Source: an uncultured Oscillospiraceae bacterium
GTDB taxonomy: Bacteria; Bacillota; Clostridia; Oscillospirales; Acutalibacteraceae
Direction: 5' to 3'
Assembly (NCBI GenBank): GCA_905193225.1
Contig: CAJJNV010000011.1
Coordinates: 1 to 52,650, forward strand
Length of the DNA stretch: 52,650 nucleotides
Made by a program: the position numbers and the translations under genes. Under the pieces are notes generated by a model that was given only the letters and a program-made list of their open reading frames with translations, was not told where the DNA came from and did no database searches. Positions 1 to 7,868 of the stretch are shown here, one piece after another (the stretch's first letter is position 1; each line of letters begins with the position of its first letter).

Positions 1-603
1 TTTGCGGCCTTCGTCCTCGTATAATTTCTTCGCCGACTGACGAATGCTGACTAACTCCATATCACGCATAAGCGTGCGCACCATTTCGTTGCTGACTTTG
101 AATCCTTCACTTTTCATGACTGCCGCAATTTTAGCGGCACCGAAGATCTGATTGCTTTCGTCGTAAATCTCCTGTATGCGAAGCCGTAGTTCTTCCCGGC
201 GTTTCGCATACCACGTGTTGTCTTTCTTGTTGCGGAGAACGTGGTTATAAAATGTTCCTCGGGGAATGTCAAACGCATCACAGATCACGTGCACGTTATA
301 TTTTCCGTAAAGCTGCTCGGCAGCATATAACCGTTGCCTCAATGGCGCTCTCGGCGTGCAGGGTGCAGATTTGAGAATTTCAACGATGCTCTCCAAACGT
401 GCGACCTTGTTTTCGAGTAAATGGAAATTGCGGATGTCCACCTTTCTCCTATTGGCAGCGTTTTGTTCCTCTTGGTAAATGCGTAGCCAACTGTAAAAGG
501 TACTCTTGGGTATACCGGTGTCAGCAAGGATATGTGCAGACGGCTCACCGGATATGACACGGTCAATGACCGCTTGTTTTTCTTCTTTAGTATAAGTTCT
601 CAT
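1..603 (-). CDS. IS3-type transposase, partial (cut by window edge)
   Basis: The frame is open from the ATG at 603-601 to base 1, so 201 codons are visible and the C-terminus lies outside the window. The N-terminus (MRTYTKEEKQAVIDRVISGE, then a PKSTFYSWLRIYQEE segment) is a helix-turn-helix of the IS3/IS150 OrfA type. After about residue 85 the text (RQRLYAAEQLYGKYNVHVIC, RGTFYNHV, IQEIYDESNQIFGAAKIAAV) matches the HTH_21 region that precedes the DDE core in OrfB. Both parts are in one frame without a programmed frameshift. The DDE catalytic residues are not in view. Family known: IS3 transposases cut and paste by a circular intermediate. A possible terminal end starting with TG lies near 642-645, but the other end is absent so the inverted repeat cannot be confirmed. 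Confidence 0.8.
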   Translation of the reverse strand, partial: MRTYTKEEKQAVIDRVISGEPSAHILADTGIPKSTFYSWLRIYQEEQNAANRRKVDIRNFHLLENKVARLESIVEILKSAPCTPRAPLRQRLYAAEQLYGKYNVHVICDAFDIPRGTFYNHVLRNKKDNTWYAKRREELRLRIQEIYDESNQIFGAAKIAAVMKSEGFKVSNEMVRTLMRDMELVSIRQSAKKLYEDEGRK

Positions 604-660
604 ATTTTCAACTCCTATATTGAATGCATTGAAACAATTCTACGACATTTTCCAAAGGAA

Positions 661-689
661 TTGAAAGAAATGTAGAAATATGATATAAT
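661..689 (+). promoter_or_regulatory. sigma-A promoter of the HEPN/GIY-YIG cassette
   Basis: TTGAAA (661-666), 17-bp spacer, TATAAT (684-689). Transcription would start near 696, leaving only about 20 bases before the start codon and a GGAGGG ribosome site at 701-706. The promoter lies just outside the putative end of the IS3 element, so the cassette does not depend on it. Confidence 0.75.
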
Positions 690-715
690 ATAAATAATTA
701 GGAGGGTAAGTGAAA

Positions 716-1168
716 ATGTCTGTTTATGATGATCTTGAAGAAATATGGAATCATTCTCACTACTGGAATTGGTCACCCGATTGGCTCGTGGTTAAAGAGG
801 TATATGAAAAAGTTCCGAATTCATATTCTGTTTTGATGCCTTTTGCATATTCCTATTTCGAAGAAATGATTCGAACGACAACATCAGAGTATGGGTTACC
901 ATTATTTGACCGCAATCAAAAGCCGGTAAGAGTCAAGGTTGGAATGGCGCTTATTAACTTGGCAATTGAAGAAAATAAAGATAATACAGAATACATTGCT
1001 TTGCTCGAAAAAGCAAAAAAGCATTTTACTTATACAGAGGTTTCAAATGATGAAAACGGGAGAAACAGAGTGATGCATGGAAGAGTCCACCCTCGATTTT
1101 GGAGTCAAGAAGATTTCGAGAAGCTAATCCATGATATTGCAGAAATGTCGAAGTACGCTCAATTTTGA
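716..1168 (+). CDS. HEPN-motif protein, possible RNase toxin
   Basis: 150 residues, mostly helical by appearance, no signal peptide. Residues 116-122 read RNRVMHG, which is the R-x4-H motif of HEPN domains in its common form with Asn after the Arg and Gly after the His. The segment FAYSYFEEMIRTTTSEYG near residue 43 resembles the helix that precedes this motif in HEPN proteins. Known of the family: many HEPN proteins are metal-independent RNases in toxin-antitoxin and abortive-infection systems. A GTG at 710 is in frame, but the ATG at 716 is better spaced from GGAGGG. The stop is 15 bases before the ATG of the GIY-YIG gene, so they form an operon. Base composition is clearly AT-richer than the core genes, a sign of transfer. 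RNase activity is inferred from the motif only. Confidence 0.6.
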   Translation: MSVYDDLEEIWNHSHYWNWSPDWLVVKEVYEKVPNSYSVLMPFAYSYFEEMIRTTTSEYGLPLFDRNQKPVRVKVGMALINLAIEENKDNTEYIALLEKAKKHFTYTEVSNDENGRNRVMHGRVHPRFWSQEDFEKLIHDIAEMSKYAQF

Positions 1169-1183
1169 TTGAAGAGGACAATG

Positions 1184-1903
1184 ATGGAAAATAGGTTTTA
1201 TGTATATGAATGGTACATCGTTGAAACTGGTGAGGTTTTCTATGTTGGGAAAGGAACCGGAAACCGTGCATTAAGTTCTAAAAGCAGAGATGTTTTGTTT
1301 GAAAAGATAAGAAAATTTTATAAAACAAGCTATCGGTTGGTGTACGATAATTTAACAGAAGAACAGGCTTTAAAACTTGAAGCACGACAAATGCTTGTTC
1401 GAAAACTTGAAGGAAATCATTTAGTTAATATACTCGATGAATTTGACGATTATTATTTTCCTGACTTGGATGATGCCTATATGGAATTTTGTGAGAGAGA
1501 AGCAATAAGATTTGACGAAGAAGATACTCGCAATAATAACATGAGGAAAAGAAATTTCAATCCTACAGTTTATGTTGATGATCTTTCTGTTCACTATTTT
1601 GGGATGCCCGAAGATGCCAAATTTGATATTATAGAGGATGAGTTTTTGGAAGTCTATCTACATCAACGAACAACTGCATTGCGTAATAGTAGAATTCAAG
1701 AAGAAGTTGAGTATATTAAATCATTCTTCACGAAAGTAAAAGTTCGTACAAAGAAAAAGGCAAAATATATCGTGGAGTTTGAAATACCATCATATAATGA
1801 AGTTATTGCATATAGAGATGAGGGGTATAAAGTTATTCATGCTATTGACCTAATAAGACATTTGAATAACGGAAGACCGCTAGATTATAAAAGTAATATG
1901 TAA
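1184..1903 (+). CDS. GIY-YIG nuclease-like protein
   Basis: 239 residues from the ATG at 1184, preceded by AGAGG; ATG 1181 and TTG 1169 are in-frame alternatives. The N-terminus has the two-strand GIY-YIG signature as FYVYEW about residue 5 and VFYVGKGTGNRA about residue 20, with the conserved Arg in GNRA. A later helix with Glu (LKLEARQMLVRKLEGNHLVN) fits the metal-binding Glu helix and the conserved Asn at its end. The VFYVGKGxGxR form is that of GIY-YIG proteins related to the LEM3/T5orf172 side of the superfamily. The C-terminal 150 residues, rich in Asp, Glu and Lys, match nothing I know. Known of the family: DNA nicking or cleavage with one divalent metal. Second gene of the AT-rich HEPN cassette. 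Confidence 0.65.
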   Translation: MENRFYVYEWYIVETGEVFYVGKGTGNRALSSKSRDVLFEKIRKFYKTSYRLVYDNLTEEQALKLEARQMLVRKLEGNHLVNILDEFDDYYFPDLDDAYMEFCEREAIRFDEEDTRNNNMRKRNFNPTVYVDDLSVHYFGMPEDAKFDIIEDEFLEVYLHQRTTALRNSRIQEEVEYIKSFFTKVKVRTKKKAKYIVEFEIPSYNEVIAYRDEGYKVIHAIDLIRHLNNGRPLDYKSNM

Positions 1904-1912
1904 GGAGAAAAC

Positions 1913-2113
1913 ATGATAGATTTTAAAAATTGTATTCGTTGTGGCAGCAAAAACATTGACAAACTTATGGTAAACACGAGAATGAAAATGAATTATCCCG
2001 AAAAGAAGTCACTCTATTCAGGGACTATCACACAAAGAGTGATTGAGGCAACAGATGCGTTAGTATGCAAAGATTGCGGGCACATAGAGTTGTTTATAGA
2101 TTGGAAAAAGTAA
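1913..2113 (+). CDS. small zinc-ribbon protein
   Basis: 66 residues. CIRC at residues 7-10 and CKDC at 53-56 form a two-knuckle zinc ribbon with a charged beta-rich middle. AGGAG sits 6 bases before the ATG and overlaps the end of the GIY-YIG gene, so it is the third gene of the cassette. Zinc ribbons of this size can be antitoxins, transcription regulators or nucleic-acid adaptors. Nothing here decides between them. It could serve as the antidote or regulator of the HEPN or GIY-YIG protein; that is inference from position. Confidence 0.55.
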   Translation: MIDFKNCIRCGSKNIDKLMVNTRMKMNYPEKKSLYSGTITQRVIEATDALVCKDCGHIELFIDWKK

Positions 2114-2186
2114 AACGAAAATGTGAGAGTTCAAATTCATACAAAAAACTACCGAAAATATCTTTTTTATAGCCCTTAGACAACGC

Positions 2187-2222
2187 CAAAAGGTCGGTTA
2201 AAGGATTCATCCGTTACCGACT
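2187..2222 (+). repeat. hairpin repeat, copy 1, terminator of the cassette
   Basis: 36-base unit with nested dyads GTCGGT/ACCGAC and GGAT/ATCC, followed by CTTTTTG. It lies 73 bases after the zinc-ribbon gene and can act as its intrinsic terminator. A second copy with one mismatch lies at 2349-2384. Confidence 0.6.
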
Positions 2223-2348
2223 CTTTTTGTTATTGTTACAAGGGACAAATCGCGGTGCGCCGGAGGCTTCCGCTCTTTGGAAGGGACTCTCGTTTGCAAA
2301 ACCGTCCCCCGGAAGGTTTTGCTGCCGAGACTTCGCCCGCACCAATGT

Positions 2349-2384
2349 CAAAAGGTCGGTTAATGGATTCATCCGTTACCGACT
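2349..2384 (+). repeat. hairpin repeat, copy 2
   Basis: Same 36-base unit as at 2187-2222, 35 of 36 bases identical, in direct orientation 162 bases further on. It lacks a good T-run. Between the copies lies another hairpin (GCAAAACC near 2296, GGTTTTGC near 2316) and no credible gene. Confidence 0.6.
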
Positions 2385-2419
2385 TTATGGTTTTGCGGTG
2401 GAGCGGTTTATTATAAAAA

Positions 2420-2465
2420 ATCAGTCCCGTCCCGAAGCTGCAAAGCTGCGGGGCGGGACTGATTT
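2420..2465. terminator. strong bidirectional hairpin
   Basis: AATCAGTCCCG pairs with CGGGACTGATT around a GC-rich inner stem, with A-runs on the left and T-rich sequence on the right. It could end transcription from either side. The stretch 2466-2841 has no gene that I can support apart from the repeat at 2501-2624. Confidence 0.55.
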
Positions 2466-2500
2466 GAGTTGTTGTTTTGGCGGCTGTTTAGGGATGCTGA

Positions 2501-2624
2501 GGCCATCAGTGCAAGCTGATGGGAGGGCAGCTTGCCGGTAAAAAGGAGGCTGCGATGGGGCCGCGGGTTATCTTTTCGGCGGGATTTTGGGATGCCGTGC
2601 CCTCCGGTCTCGGCCTTGGCGAGA
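2501..2624 (+). repeat. dispersed palindromic repeat, copy A
   Basis: Two conserved ends: an outer block with GCAAGCTGAT followed by GGAGGG at 2501-2527, and a block starting CCCTCCGGTCTCGGCC at 2600-2624. Some 72 unrelated bases lie between. GGGAGGG and CCCTCC can pair, so the whole may fold back. A second copy in opposite orientation with the same spacing lies at 7869-7994. Confidence 0.5.
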
Positions 2625-2841
2625 CGGACTTGGCGTGGGTAAAAAAACAGTCTTGGCGGTGTATGCAAGACACACCGCTTTGGCGATCGGCACGTAAAAC
2701 ACAGCCTCGTGCACTGCATTGGCAAATCGGCCAATCAATAATGATGCCGAGATTCAAAAGAGCCGTGCAAAACGATGGGCAAAACCGCGGGCAATGGGCT
2801 AAACAGCCGACTTTCCTTTAGAATTATTCTTTAAAAGGCTC

Positions 2842-3141
2842 TTAAATGAAAAGCGAGATCAGATATCCAACAACGAGGCCGGACAAATTCCCGATAAGGG
2901 CGGTTTCCCATTTGTTGAGCAGGGTTATGCGCCGCTGTTCAAGCACCTTGAGCCGCTGCTCATGCTGCTCGGTTTTTTCGGCCATATTTTCAAGTATCTG
3001 ACTCATGGTTATGGACATCTCCTCAAGGGTTTTAAGCCGCTGGGACTGGGCGGCTATGTCTCTTATATCCCTGGCGCAGCGTTCGTCGAATTTGCTTCGT
3101 CTTTCTCTGCAAAGATCCTCGGTTACAATAGCATTTTCCAT
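2842..3141 (-). CDS. coiled-coil protein with C-terminal membrane anchor, XhlA-like
   Basis: 99 residues from the ATG at 3141; the GTG at 3156 is inside the upstream gene and less likely, since GAGGA lies between them. Residues 10-75 are a charged heptad-like coiled coil, and the last 20 residues (ALIGNLSGLVVGYLISLFI) form one membrane span. The plan matches XhlA-type phage lysis proteins, which pair with holins and endolysins. The ATG starts one base after the upstream stop, so it is co-transcribed with the baseplate-like gene. No holin or amidase follows, so this looks like a relic or a domesticated pair. XhlA is suggested by layout, not by a specific motif. Confidence 0.5.
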   Translation of the reverse strand: MENAIVTEDLCRERRSKFDERCARDIRDIAAQSQRLKTLEEMSITMSQILENMAEKTEQHEQRLKVLEQRRITLLNKWETALIGNLSGLVVGYLISLFI

Positions 3142-3142
3142 A

Positions 3143-4042
3143 TTATTTGTCCTCACAGATATAGGTGAAACAAAGTCTTATGGTCTCGGAGGCCGAAGAC
3201 GATGAACTGAAGTTGAGTGTGGAAGCGGTGGGGGAGAGCCAAAAAAGTTTTGTTGTGTTGCCGCCTATCGAAACATAGGTGTATTGCAACGGCTTGAACG
3301 GTAGGTAAAGCACCACGCTGTCACAGCCGTTTTCGGTATGATTGCGGGTGGCGTCGGGGCTGTAACAGACCGTGCCGCTGACCGTCACCATATTTCCCAC
3401 TCGTTCAAAGGCAAGATACTCGCCGGCTTTGTCGGTCTTTATAAATTTGTTTCCGAAAAGGTCGTTTTCGTCAAAATCGGCCTGATTTTTCCGCTGCCTT
3501 GATGCAAGCAGGGCGGTTGGCGTGTTGAGAGTGATGTTGTATTTGCCGCCGCTTTTTTGGCAGGAAAGGCCAAAATCACTTGTCTTAACGACCGAGGCGG
3601 TTATATCAAAGTTTTCAAGAAAATCTTCAAGCTGTCCGAGTTCCTCCTCAACCGTGTTTTTAAGCTCGGTTTCGACCGTGCTTGTGGTGTCTGCAAGAGA
3701 TTTTCCGAAGTTCAGCGAAACCACCGACGATTTAACAATGTTTTTGAGCGTTCCGCCTTCTGCACGGTATCCGCAAAGCTGCCATGCAACCGATCCCGAA
3801 AGGGTCGTGACGCTTTTGGGAAGGGAATAGCTCAACTTTTGATTCTGGGGGGTTATGGGAGCGCTGATAATGCTGTTTTGTCCGTCGTTTGACGAAAAGA
3901 GCATTCTGAAATATCGGCACTCTTCGGGGAACTTTTCAAATTCCACCGATATAACGACGGCGTTGTGCTCTCCCGCGCGGCCGGCAAAGGCGCTGCTCTT
4001 GACACCTCCCGATTCATCGATTATAATATTAAGTGTTCTCAA
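3143..4042 (-). CDS. phage baseplate/receptor-binding-like protein
   Basis: 299 residues. It starts at a TTG (4042-4040) that is 8 bases after AAAGGAG; no ATG fits better. The N-terminal 100 residues (LNIIIDESGG, NAVVISVEFEKFP) look like the beta-rich N-domain of BppU-type upper baseplate proteins. Then comes a helical linker rich in Glu (about residues 120-150), then a beta-rich Ser/Thr/Asn C-domain that could be a head domain. Base use is like the surrounding genome, so if phage-derived it is old. The following XhlA-like gene supports a tail/lysis origin. Assignment is by style and context; the protein could also be a surface-bound host protein. Confidence 0.4.
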   Translation of the reverse strand: MRTLNIIIDESGGVKSSAFAGRAGEHNAVVISVEFEKFPEECRYFRMLFSSNDGQNSIISAPITPQNQKLSYSLPKSVTTLSGSVAWQLCGYRAEGGTLKNIVKSSVVSLNFGKSLADTTSTVETELKNTVEEELGQLEDFLENFDITASVVKTSDFGLSCQKSGGKYNITLNTPTALLASRQRKNQADFDENDLFGNKFIKTDKAGEYLAFERVGNMVTVSGTVCYSPDATRNHTENGCDSVVLYLPFKPLQYTYVSIGGNTTKLFWLSPTASTLNFSSSSSASETIRLCFTYICEDK

Positions 4043-4151
4043 AATTATTCTCCTTTCTTAATTTCAGACCGTTTTTGGCGGTCTTTGGCGGGGTGCGGCC
4101 TTTGGCCGTGAATAATTCGGGGTACATATATTAGCGCGAAAGCAACGGTTT

Positions 4152-4171
4152 GTTGCACGTTTTCGTGCAAC
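4152..4171. terminator. perfect 8-bp hairpin before DUF6106 gene
   Basis: GTTGCACG and CGTGCAAC around a TTTT loop, followed on the plus strand by an A-run and ATTTTTTT. No gene ends just upstream on the plus strand, so it may be an old terminator or a leader structure of the gene at 4242. Confidence 0.4.
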
Positions 4172-4241
4172 TTTAAAAAAGATTTTTTTCAAAAATATTC
4201 TTAATTTTCTTTGGCCGATTTTCGGCAGAATGGAGCAGCAT

Positions 4242-4775
4242 ATGGACGTATTTTTCGAACAAATCATTAAAAAGAAAAAAACCGCATCCGAGCTTGCCGC
4301 CGTGGCCGCTATTTATGTGGCAGGGCTTGTTGTCGGCTGCGTTATTGTTTATTCGGTAATAGAATTTATTCCGCACTTCTTTTTGTTGGGAATTATGATT
4401 GCCGGGCTGGTCTTTTTCGGCGCCATAAAGCTTGCGGCCAATTTCAATGTGGAATATGAATACTCGGTCACCCTCGGTTCCTTTGACATAGCCAAAATCG
4501 TCAACAGAAGCAACCGCACCCGCCTCATCTCGGCAGACATTTCCACCTTCGACGATTTCGGAGCATACGACGAGAAAAAATTTGCCCAAAAGCAGTTCGA
4601 CGAAAGGATCGTGGCTGTTGCCGACGGCAAAAGAGGACTTTATTACGCCTGTCTGCGCCATCCCAAAAAGGGCAGGGTGCTTGTGGTTTTTCAGCCAAGC
4701 GAGCGCATTCTTGCCGAGGCGGTAAACTACCTTCCCTATCAGCTGAAGGTTAAGTTTAAAAAGGAAAACGTATGA
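4242..4775 (+). CDS. DUF6106-type two-span membrane protein
   Basis: 177 residues from ATG 4242, chosen over ATG 4230 because GGAG (4232-4235) sits 6 bases before it. MDVFFEQIIKKKK is a charged cytosolic start, followed by two membrane spans (about residues 18-40 and 45-65). A soluble C-terminal domain (EYSVTLGSFDIAKIVNRSNR and following) is beta-rich. The start and two-span plan match DUF6106 proteins of Clostridia as I know them; function unknown. The stop overlaps the ATG of the hydrate dehydratase by four bases (ATGA), so the two are translationally coupled. Confidence 0.6.
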   Translation: MDVFFEQIIKKKKTASELAAVAAIYVAGLVVGCVIVYSVIEFIPHFFLLGIMIAGLVFFGAIKLAANFNVEYEYSVTLGSFDIAKIVNRSNRTRLISADISTFDDFGAYDEKKFAQKQFDERIVAVADGKRGLYYACLRHPKKGRVLVVFQPSERILAEAVNYLPYQLKVKFKKENV

Positions 4776-5857
4776 AAAACGAGGTTGATATGACCGGCAA
4801 AACCGAGAATCGGGCAATTGCAAACGTGCCGCCTCAGCCGGCCGAAGCTGCCGAAACCGCCAAAACGGGAGAAACTGCCGGAATGGCCGCAGCAGCAGCC
4901 GCCGCAAATATTACCGACTCTTATAAAACCGATAAACCTTGCGTAACTGACGAATTCTCAGCGGACCGCGGGGGAAACGACCTTTTATGCCGCCCGGCTG
5001 ATTTTGCCAAATACCTTTTAAAGCGGAAAGAGGATGCTCACAAGGGCAATTTCGGCAGGCTGCTTTGCGTGGTCGGCTCATACGGTATGGCGGGAGCGGC
5101 AATGCTTTCCATGAGAGCAGCCCTCAGATGCGGGGTGGGCATTTGCGAGGGAATCGTAAATCAAAGTATATACCCCATTCTGGCCTCGGCCGTTCCCGAG
5201 GCGGTTTTCTCGGTTTATGAGTATGAAAAGGGCTGTGCAAAGGAACTTGCAAACACCGTGGAAAACGGGCTTAAAAAGGCCTCTGCCGTCCTTATCGGCT
5301 GCGGATGCACAACAGGAGAAGCCACCGAAAGTGCGCTTGAAACGGTCATTAAAAGCACAAACCGCCCCATTGTCATCGATGCCGACGGAATAAATGTCCT
5401 TTCAAAGCATATAGATTGGTTAGAGGAACATTCGGGCACGGTGGTTTTGACCCCTCATCCCGGGGAGGCTGCAAGACTGCTTAATGTAAGCACGGCCGAC
5501 ATTCAAAGGGACCGCATATCTGCCGCAAGGGCAATCTGCGAAAAATACAATGCCATAACCGTTTTAAAGGGACATCATACGGTTATTTGCCAAAAAGATA
5601 AAAGCATTTCGATAAATCCCACCGGCAATCCAGGTATGGCCGCCGGCGGAAGCGGGGACGTTTTGGCCGGCATAACGGCGTCGCTGCTTGCTCAGGGAAT
5701 ACCCGATGAAGCGGCGGTCAAGGCTGCGGTTTACATCCACGGAGCGGCGGGAGACCGGGCGGCGCAGCGTCTTTCCCAGCGCGCAAGCTTGCCGAGCGAC
5801 ACCATAAACGAGCTTGCCCCCTTGTTTCTCGAGTTTGAGAACAGCTCGGCCTGCTGA
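4772..5857 (+). CDS. nnrD: ADP/ATP-dependent NAD(P)H-hydrate dehydratase
   Basis: 361 residues of the YjeF C-terminal (ribokinase-like) family. It repairs NADH and NADPH hydrates using a nucleoside phosphate. Motifs in order: HKGNFGRLLCVVGS (about 88), MAGAAMLSMRAALRCGVG, VIDADGINVL (about 199), VLTPHPGEAARLL (about 223), VLKGHHTVI, and NPTGNPGMAAGGSGDVLAG (about 290) with the catalytic Asp in GSGD. The usual partner epimerase domain (YjeF N-terminal) is absent here. Residues 1-75 are an Ala/Thr/Glu-rich low-complexity leader not found in ordinary family members; later ATGs (for example 4790) would shorten it. The ATGA overlap with the DUF6106 gene supports the 4772 start. Confidence 0.85.
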   Translation: MKNEVDMTGKTENRAIANVPPQPAEAAETAKTGETAGMAAAAAAANITDSYKTDKPCVTDEFSADRGGNDLLCRPADFAKYLLKRKEDAHKGNFGRLLCVVGSYGMAGAAMLSMRAALRCGVGICEGIVNQSIYPILASAVPEAVFSVYEYEKGCAKELANTVENGLKKASAVLIGCGCTTGEATESALETVIKSTNRPIVIDADGINVLSKHIDWLEEHSGTVVLTPHPGEAARLLNVSTADIQRDRISAARAICEKYNAITVLKGHHTVICQKDKSISINPTGNPGMAAGGSGDVLAGITASLLAQGIPDEAAVKAAVYIHGAAGDRAAQRLSQRASLPSDTINELAPLFLEFENSSAC

Positions 5858-6004
5858 ATTTGCGGCGGCGCGATACCGCAGGGTTTCGGCTGCCGACAGA
5901 TGTGCGTTCTTCCGACAAAGTTTTTGATGCTTATTTTCAAATCGAGTCTTTGCGGGAAATGCGGCTTTCGGCGGCCGGGGGCGGTGCAAGGGGCGAAAAG
6001 CTAT

Positions 6005-6490
6005 ATGAAAAAGATGATTTTTAAAACAGCGGTGATAACCTTTTCACTGCTGTTTTTTTGCGGCTGCAAAGCGGGGGACAGCGCCAAAACTCCCGAGGCG
6101 TTTTCGGCAAAGGTGAGTGCGGAATTTTATGGTATGGAATATACCTTCAACCTTGTCAAGGAGCAAACGGGGGGTTATATGATTACGGTCGATTCTCCCG
6201 AAAGCCTTAAGGGAATGGCAGTTAAATATTCCAGGGATAAAACGGTTCTTTCTCTTAACGGTGTGGAAAACACACTTGATTTTAAAGAAAAAAACTCGGT
6301 TTTTTCGCTGGTGACGGCCGTTTTGGACGATAGCTCACTTCCCGATCGCCTGACCTTTGAGGAAAAAGACGGTAAGGACAGAATCTTTTCGGGCAGCGTC
6401 GACGGCAGGACGTACAGAATAACATACAGCTTTGGGGAGGTCAAAAAGATATCGGTTTCCGGTACTCTTGAAGCTGAGTTTGAAAAATAA
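6005..6490 (+). CDS. small lipoprotein of unknown function
   Basis: 161 residues from ATG 6005, with AAGGGG upstream. MKKMIFKTAVITFSLLFF is a signal peptide ending in a lipobox with Cys21 (FFCGC), slightly unusual because Phe and Cys occupy the -3 and -2 places. The rest is beta-rich with repeated VxG and TF/YxI strands and looks like a small beta-sheet domain. Family not recognised. It would sit on the outer face of the membrane. A hairpin terminator follows at 6552-6588. Confidence 0.65.
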   Translation: MKKMIFKTAVITFSLLFFCGCKAGDSAKTPEAFSAKVSAEFYGMEYTFNLVKEQTGGYMITVDSPESLKGMAVKYSRDKTVLSLNGVENTLDFKEKNSVFSLVTAVLDDSSLPDRLTFEEKDGKDRIFSGSVDGRTYRITYSFGEVKKISVSGTLEAEFEK

Positions 6491-6551
6491 GAACGGAATC
6501 GCTGCCGGAAGTTGAAAGAAACGGGAAACGCAGGCTGTTTATTCAAAGAAT

Positions 6552-6588
6552 CCCCGCCCACAGCCATTTGGCCGCGGGCGGGGTTTTA
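6552..6588 (+). terminator. intrinsic terminator after lipoprotein gene
   Basis: CCCCGCCC (6552-6559) pairs with GGGCGGGG (6576-6583), followed by TTTT. Confidence 0.75.
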
Positions 6589-6720
6589 TACTGCTGTCCT
6601 TTTTGATTGCACTGCCGCGCCATCGGGTACAGCTTTTTGCGCACACAGATGATTTTTTTATCGTTGCCGTCAACATCCTCCCTGACGGTGTTCATATTAT
6701 CAAAAGCATCATTAAACAGG

Positions 6721-6751
6721 TTGTCAACCGTCTTTCTTTTGCTCATATAAT
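6721..6751 (+). promoter_or_regulatory. possible promoter of DUF11 gene
   Basis: TTGTCA (6721-6726) and TATAAT (6746-6751) with a long 19-bp spacer. The -10 box is perfect; the spacing is suboptimal and suggests activation or weak use. Confidence 0.45.
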
Positions 6752-6790
6752 GAAGTGTAGACCGGTCTTTATTATTGAGGAGGAATGAAT

Positions 6791-7645
6791 ATGGCAACAA
6801 TAACAAACCAGGCCACACTGACCTATAACGGCGGTTCGGCCAATTCCAACATCGCAACTGCCGAGCTTGTCGAAACACTTTCCATGACAAAAACCGCCGT
6901 AAGAGGCACCTATAATGCCGATTCCGACCGCGTGACCTATGTGGTCACCATAAGCAACTCGGGCACCGCCGCCCTCACCGGGATGACCCTTACCGACAAT
7001 CTCGGGGCATACACCTTCGGCACAACCACACTTTATCCCTTAAGCTATCGCACCGACTCCATTCTTTATTATAACAACGGCACACTTCAGACCGCTCCCG
7101 CCGTAACGGCCGGCCCGCCTCTTGTTATAAGCGGAATAACCGTTCCCGCCGGCGGAAATGCCACCGTAATCTACGAAGCCGACGTCACGAGCACTGCGCC
7201 TCTCGCATCGGGAAGTACCATAACCAACACTGCAGCTTTAAGCGGCACAGGACTGACCGCCGTTTCCGATACCGAAACGGTCACTGTGGCCGCCGCTCCT
7301 TCCCTTTCGATAAACAAGGCCATTTCTCCCTCGCCGGTCGTGGAAAACGGCAGAGTAACCTACACCTTCACCATCGAAAACCGCGGAAATACCGCCGCCG
7401 AAGCAGCCGACAATCTTATAATCACCGACACCTTCGACCCCATTCTTTCTGATCTCGCCGTAGCTCTTAACGGAACGGCTCTCACTTCTCCCACGGGCTA
7501 CACCTACGACGCAGCAACGGGACTTTTTGCAACCGTTGCCGGGCAGATAACCGTTCCCGCCGCAACCTATACCCAGGATGCAACCACCGGCGTTGTCACA
7601 GTTACTCCCGGAACAGCCGTTTTGACCGTCACCGGAACCCTTTAA
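6791..7645 (+). CDS. DUF11 repeat protein
   Basis: 284 residues. AGGAGG at 6778-6783 is one base from ATG 6785 but seven from ATG 6791, so the second ATG (MATITNQATLTYNGG) is the start. Two DUF11-type beta-sandwich modules are visible: residues about 28-155 (SMTKTAVRGTYNADSDRVTY ... TGMTLTDNLG ... VPAGGNATVIYEADVTS) and about 165-284 (SLSINKAISPSPVVENGRVT ... NLIITDTFDP). These are the cell-surface adhesion-like repeats common in Firmicutes. There is no signal peptide, no LPXTG and no membrane span, so how it leaves the cell, or whether it does, is unclear. Very high in Thr, Ala and Val. Confidence 0.8.
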   Translation: MATITNQATLTYNGGSANSNIATAELVETLSMTKTAVRGTYNADSDRVTYVVTISNSGTAALTGMTLTDNLGAYTFGTTTLYPLSYRTDSILYYNNGTLQTAPAVTAGPPLVISGITVPAGGNATVIYEADVTSTAPLASGSTITNTAALSGTGLTAVSDTETVTVAAAPSLSINKAISPSPVVENGRVTYTFTIENRGNTAAEAADNLIITDTFDPILSDLAVALNGTALTSPTGYTYDAATGLFATVAGQITVPAATYTQDATTGVVTVTPGTAVLTVTGTL

Positions 7646-7763
7646 CGGTTAAGTGCAAAGCATACGGTGCTCGATCGCTGCCTGCTAAAGTAAACGGATT
7701 GATTGCTGCACTTTAACAGTCTGCCGGCGCATTTGTCAACGTCCGTTTTTCGTTAATACTACG

Positions 7764-7805
7764 TCGGTCGGGCCATTATGGCGTTATGGCCCGGCCGATT
7801 TTTTG
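7764..7805 (+). terminator. strong intrinsic terminator after DUF11 gene
   Basis: A 13-base arm (TCGGTCGGGCCAT, 7764-7776) pairs with 7786-7798 with one mismatch and is followed by six T. The rest of the gap 7646-8323 holds the repeat at 7869-7994 and the promoter at 8200-8228; I see no gene there. Confidence 0.85.
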
Positions 7806-7868
7806 GCCTTTTGCGGATATGATGTATGTGTGTGCATTATGGTTAAACCATCCCTACCGCCGAGGCAT

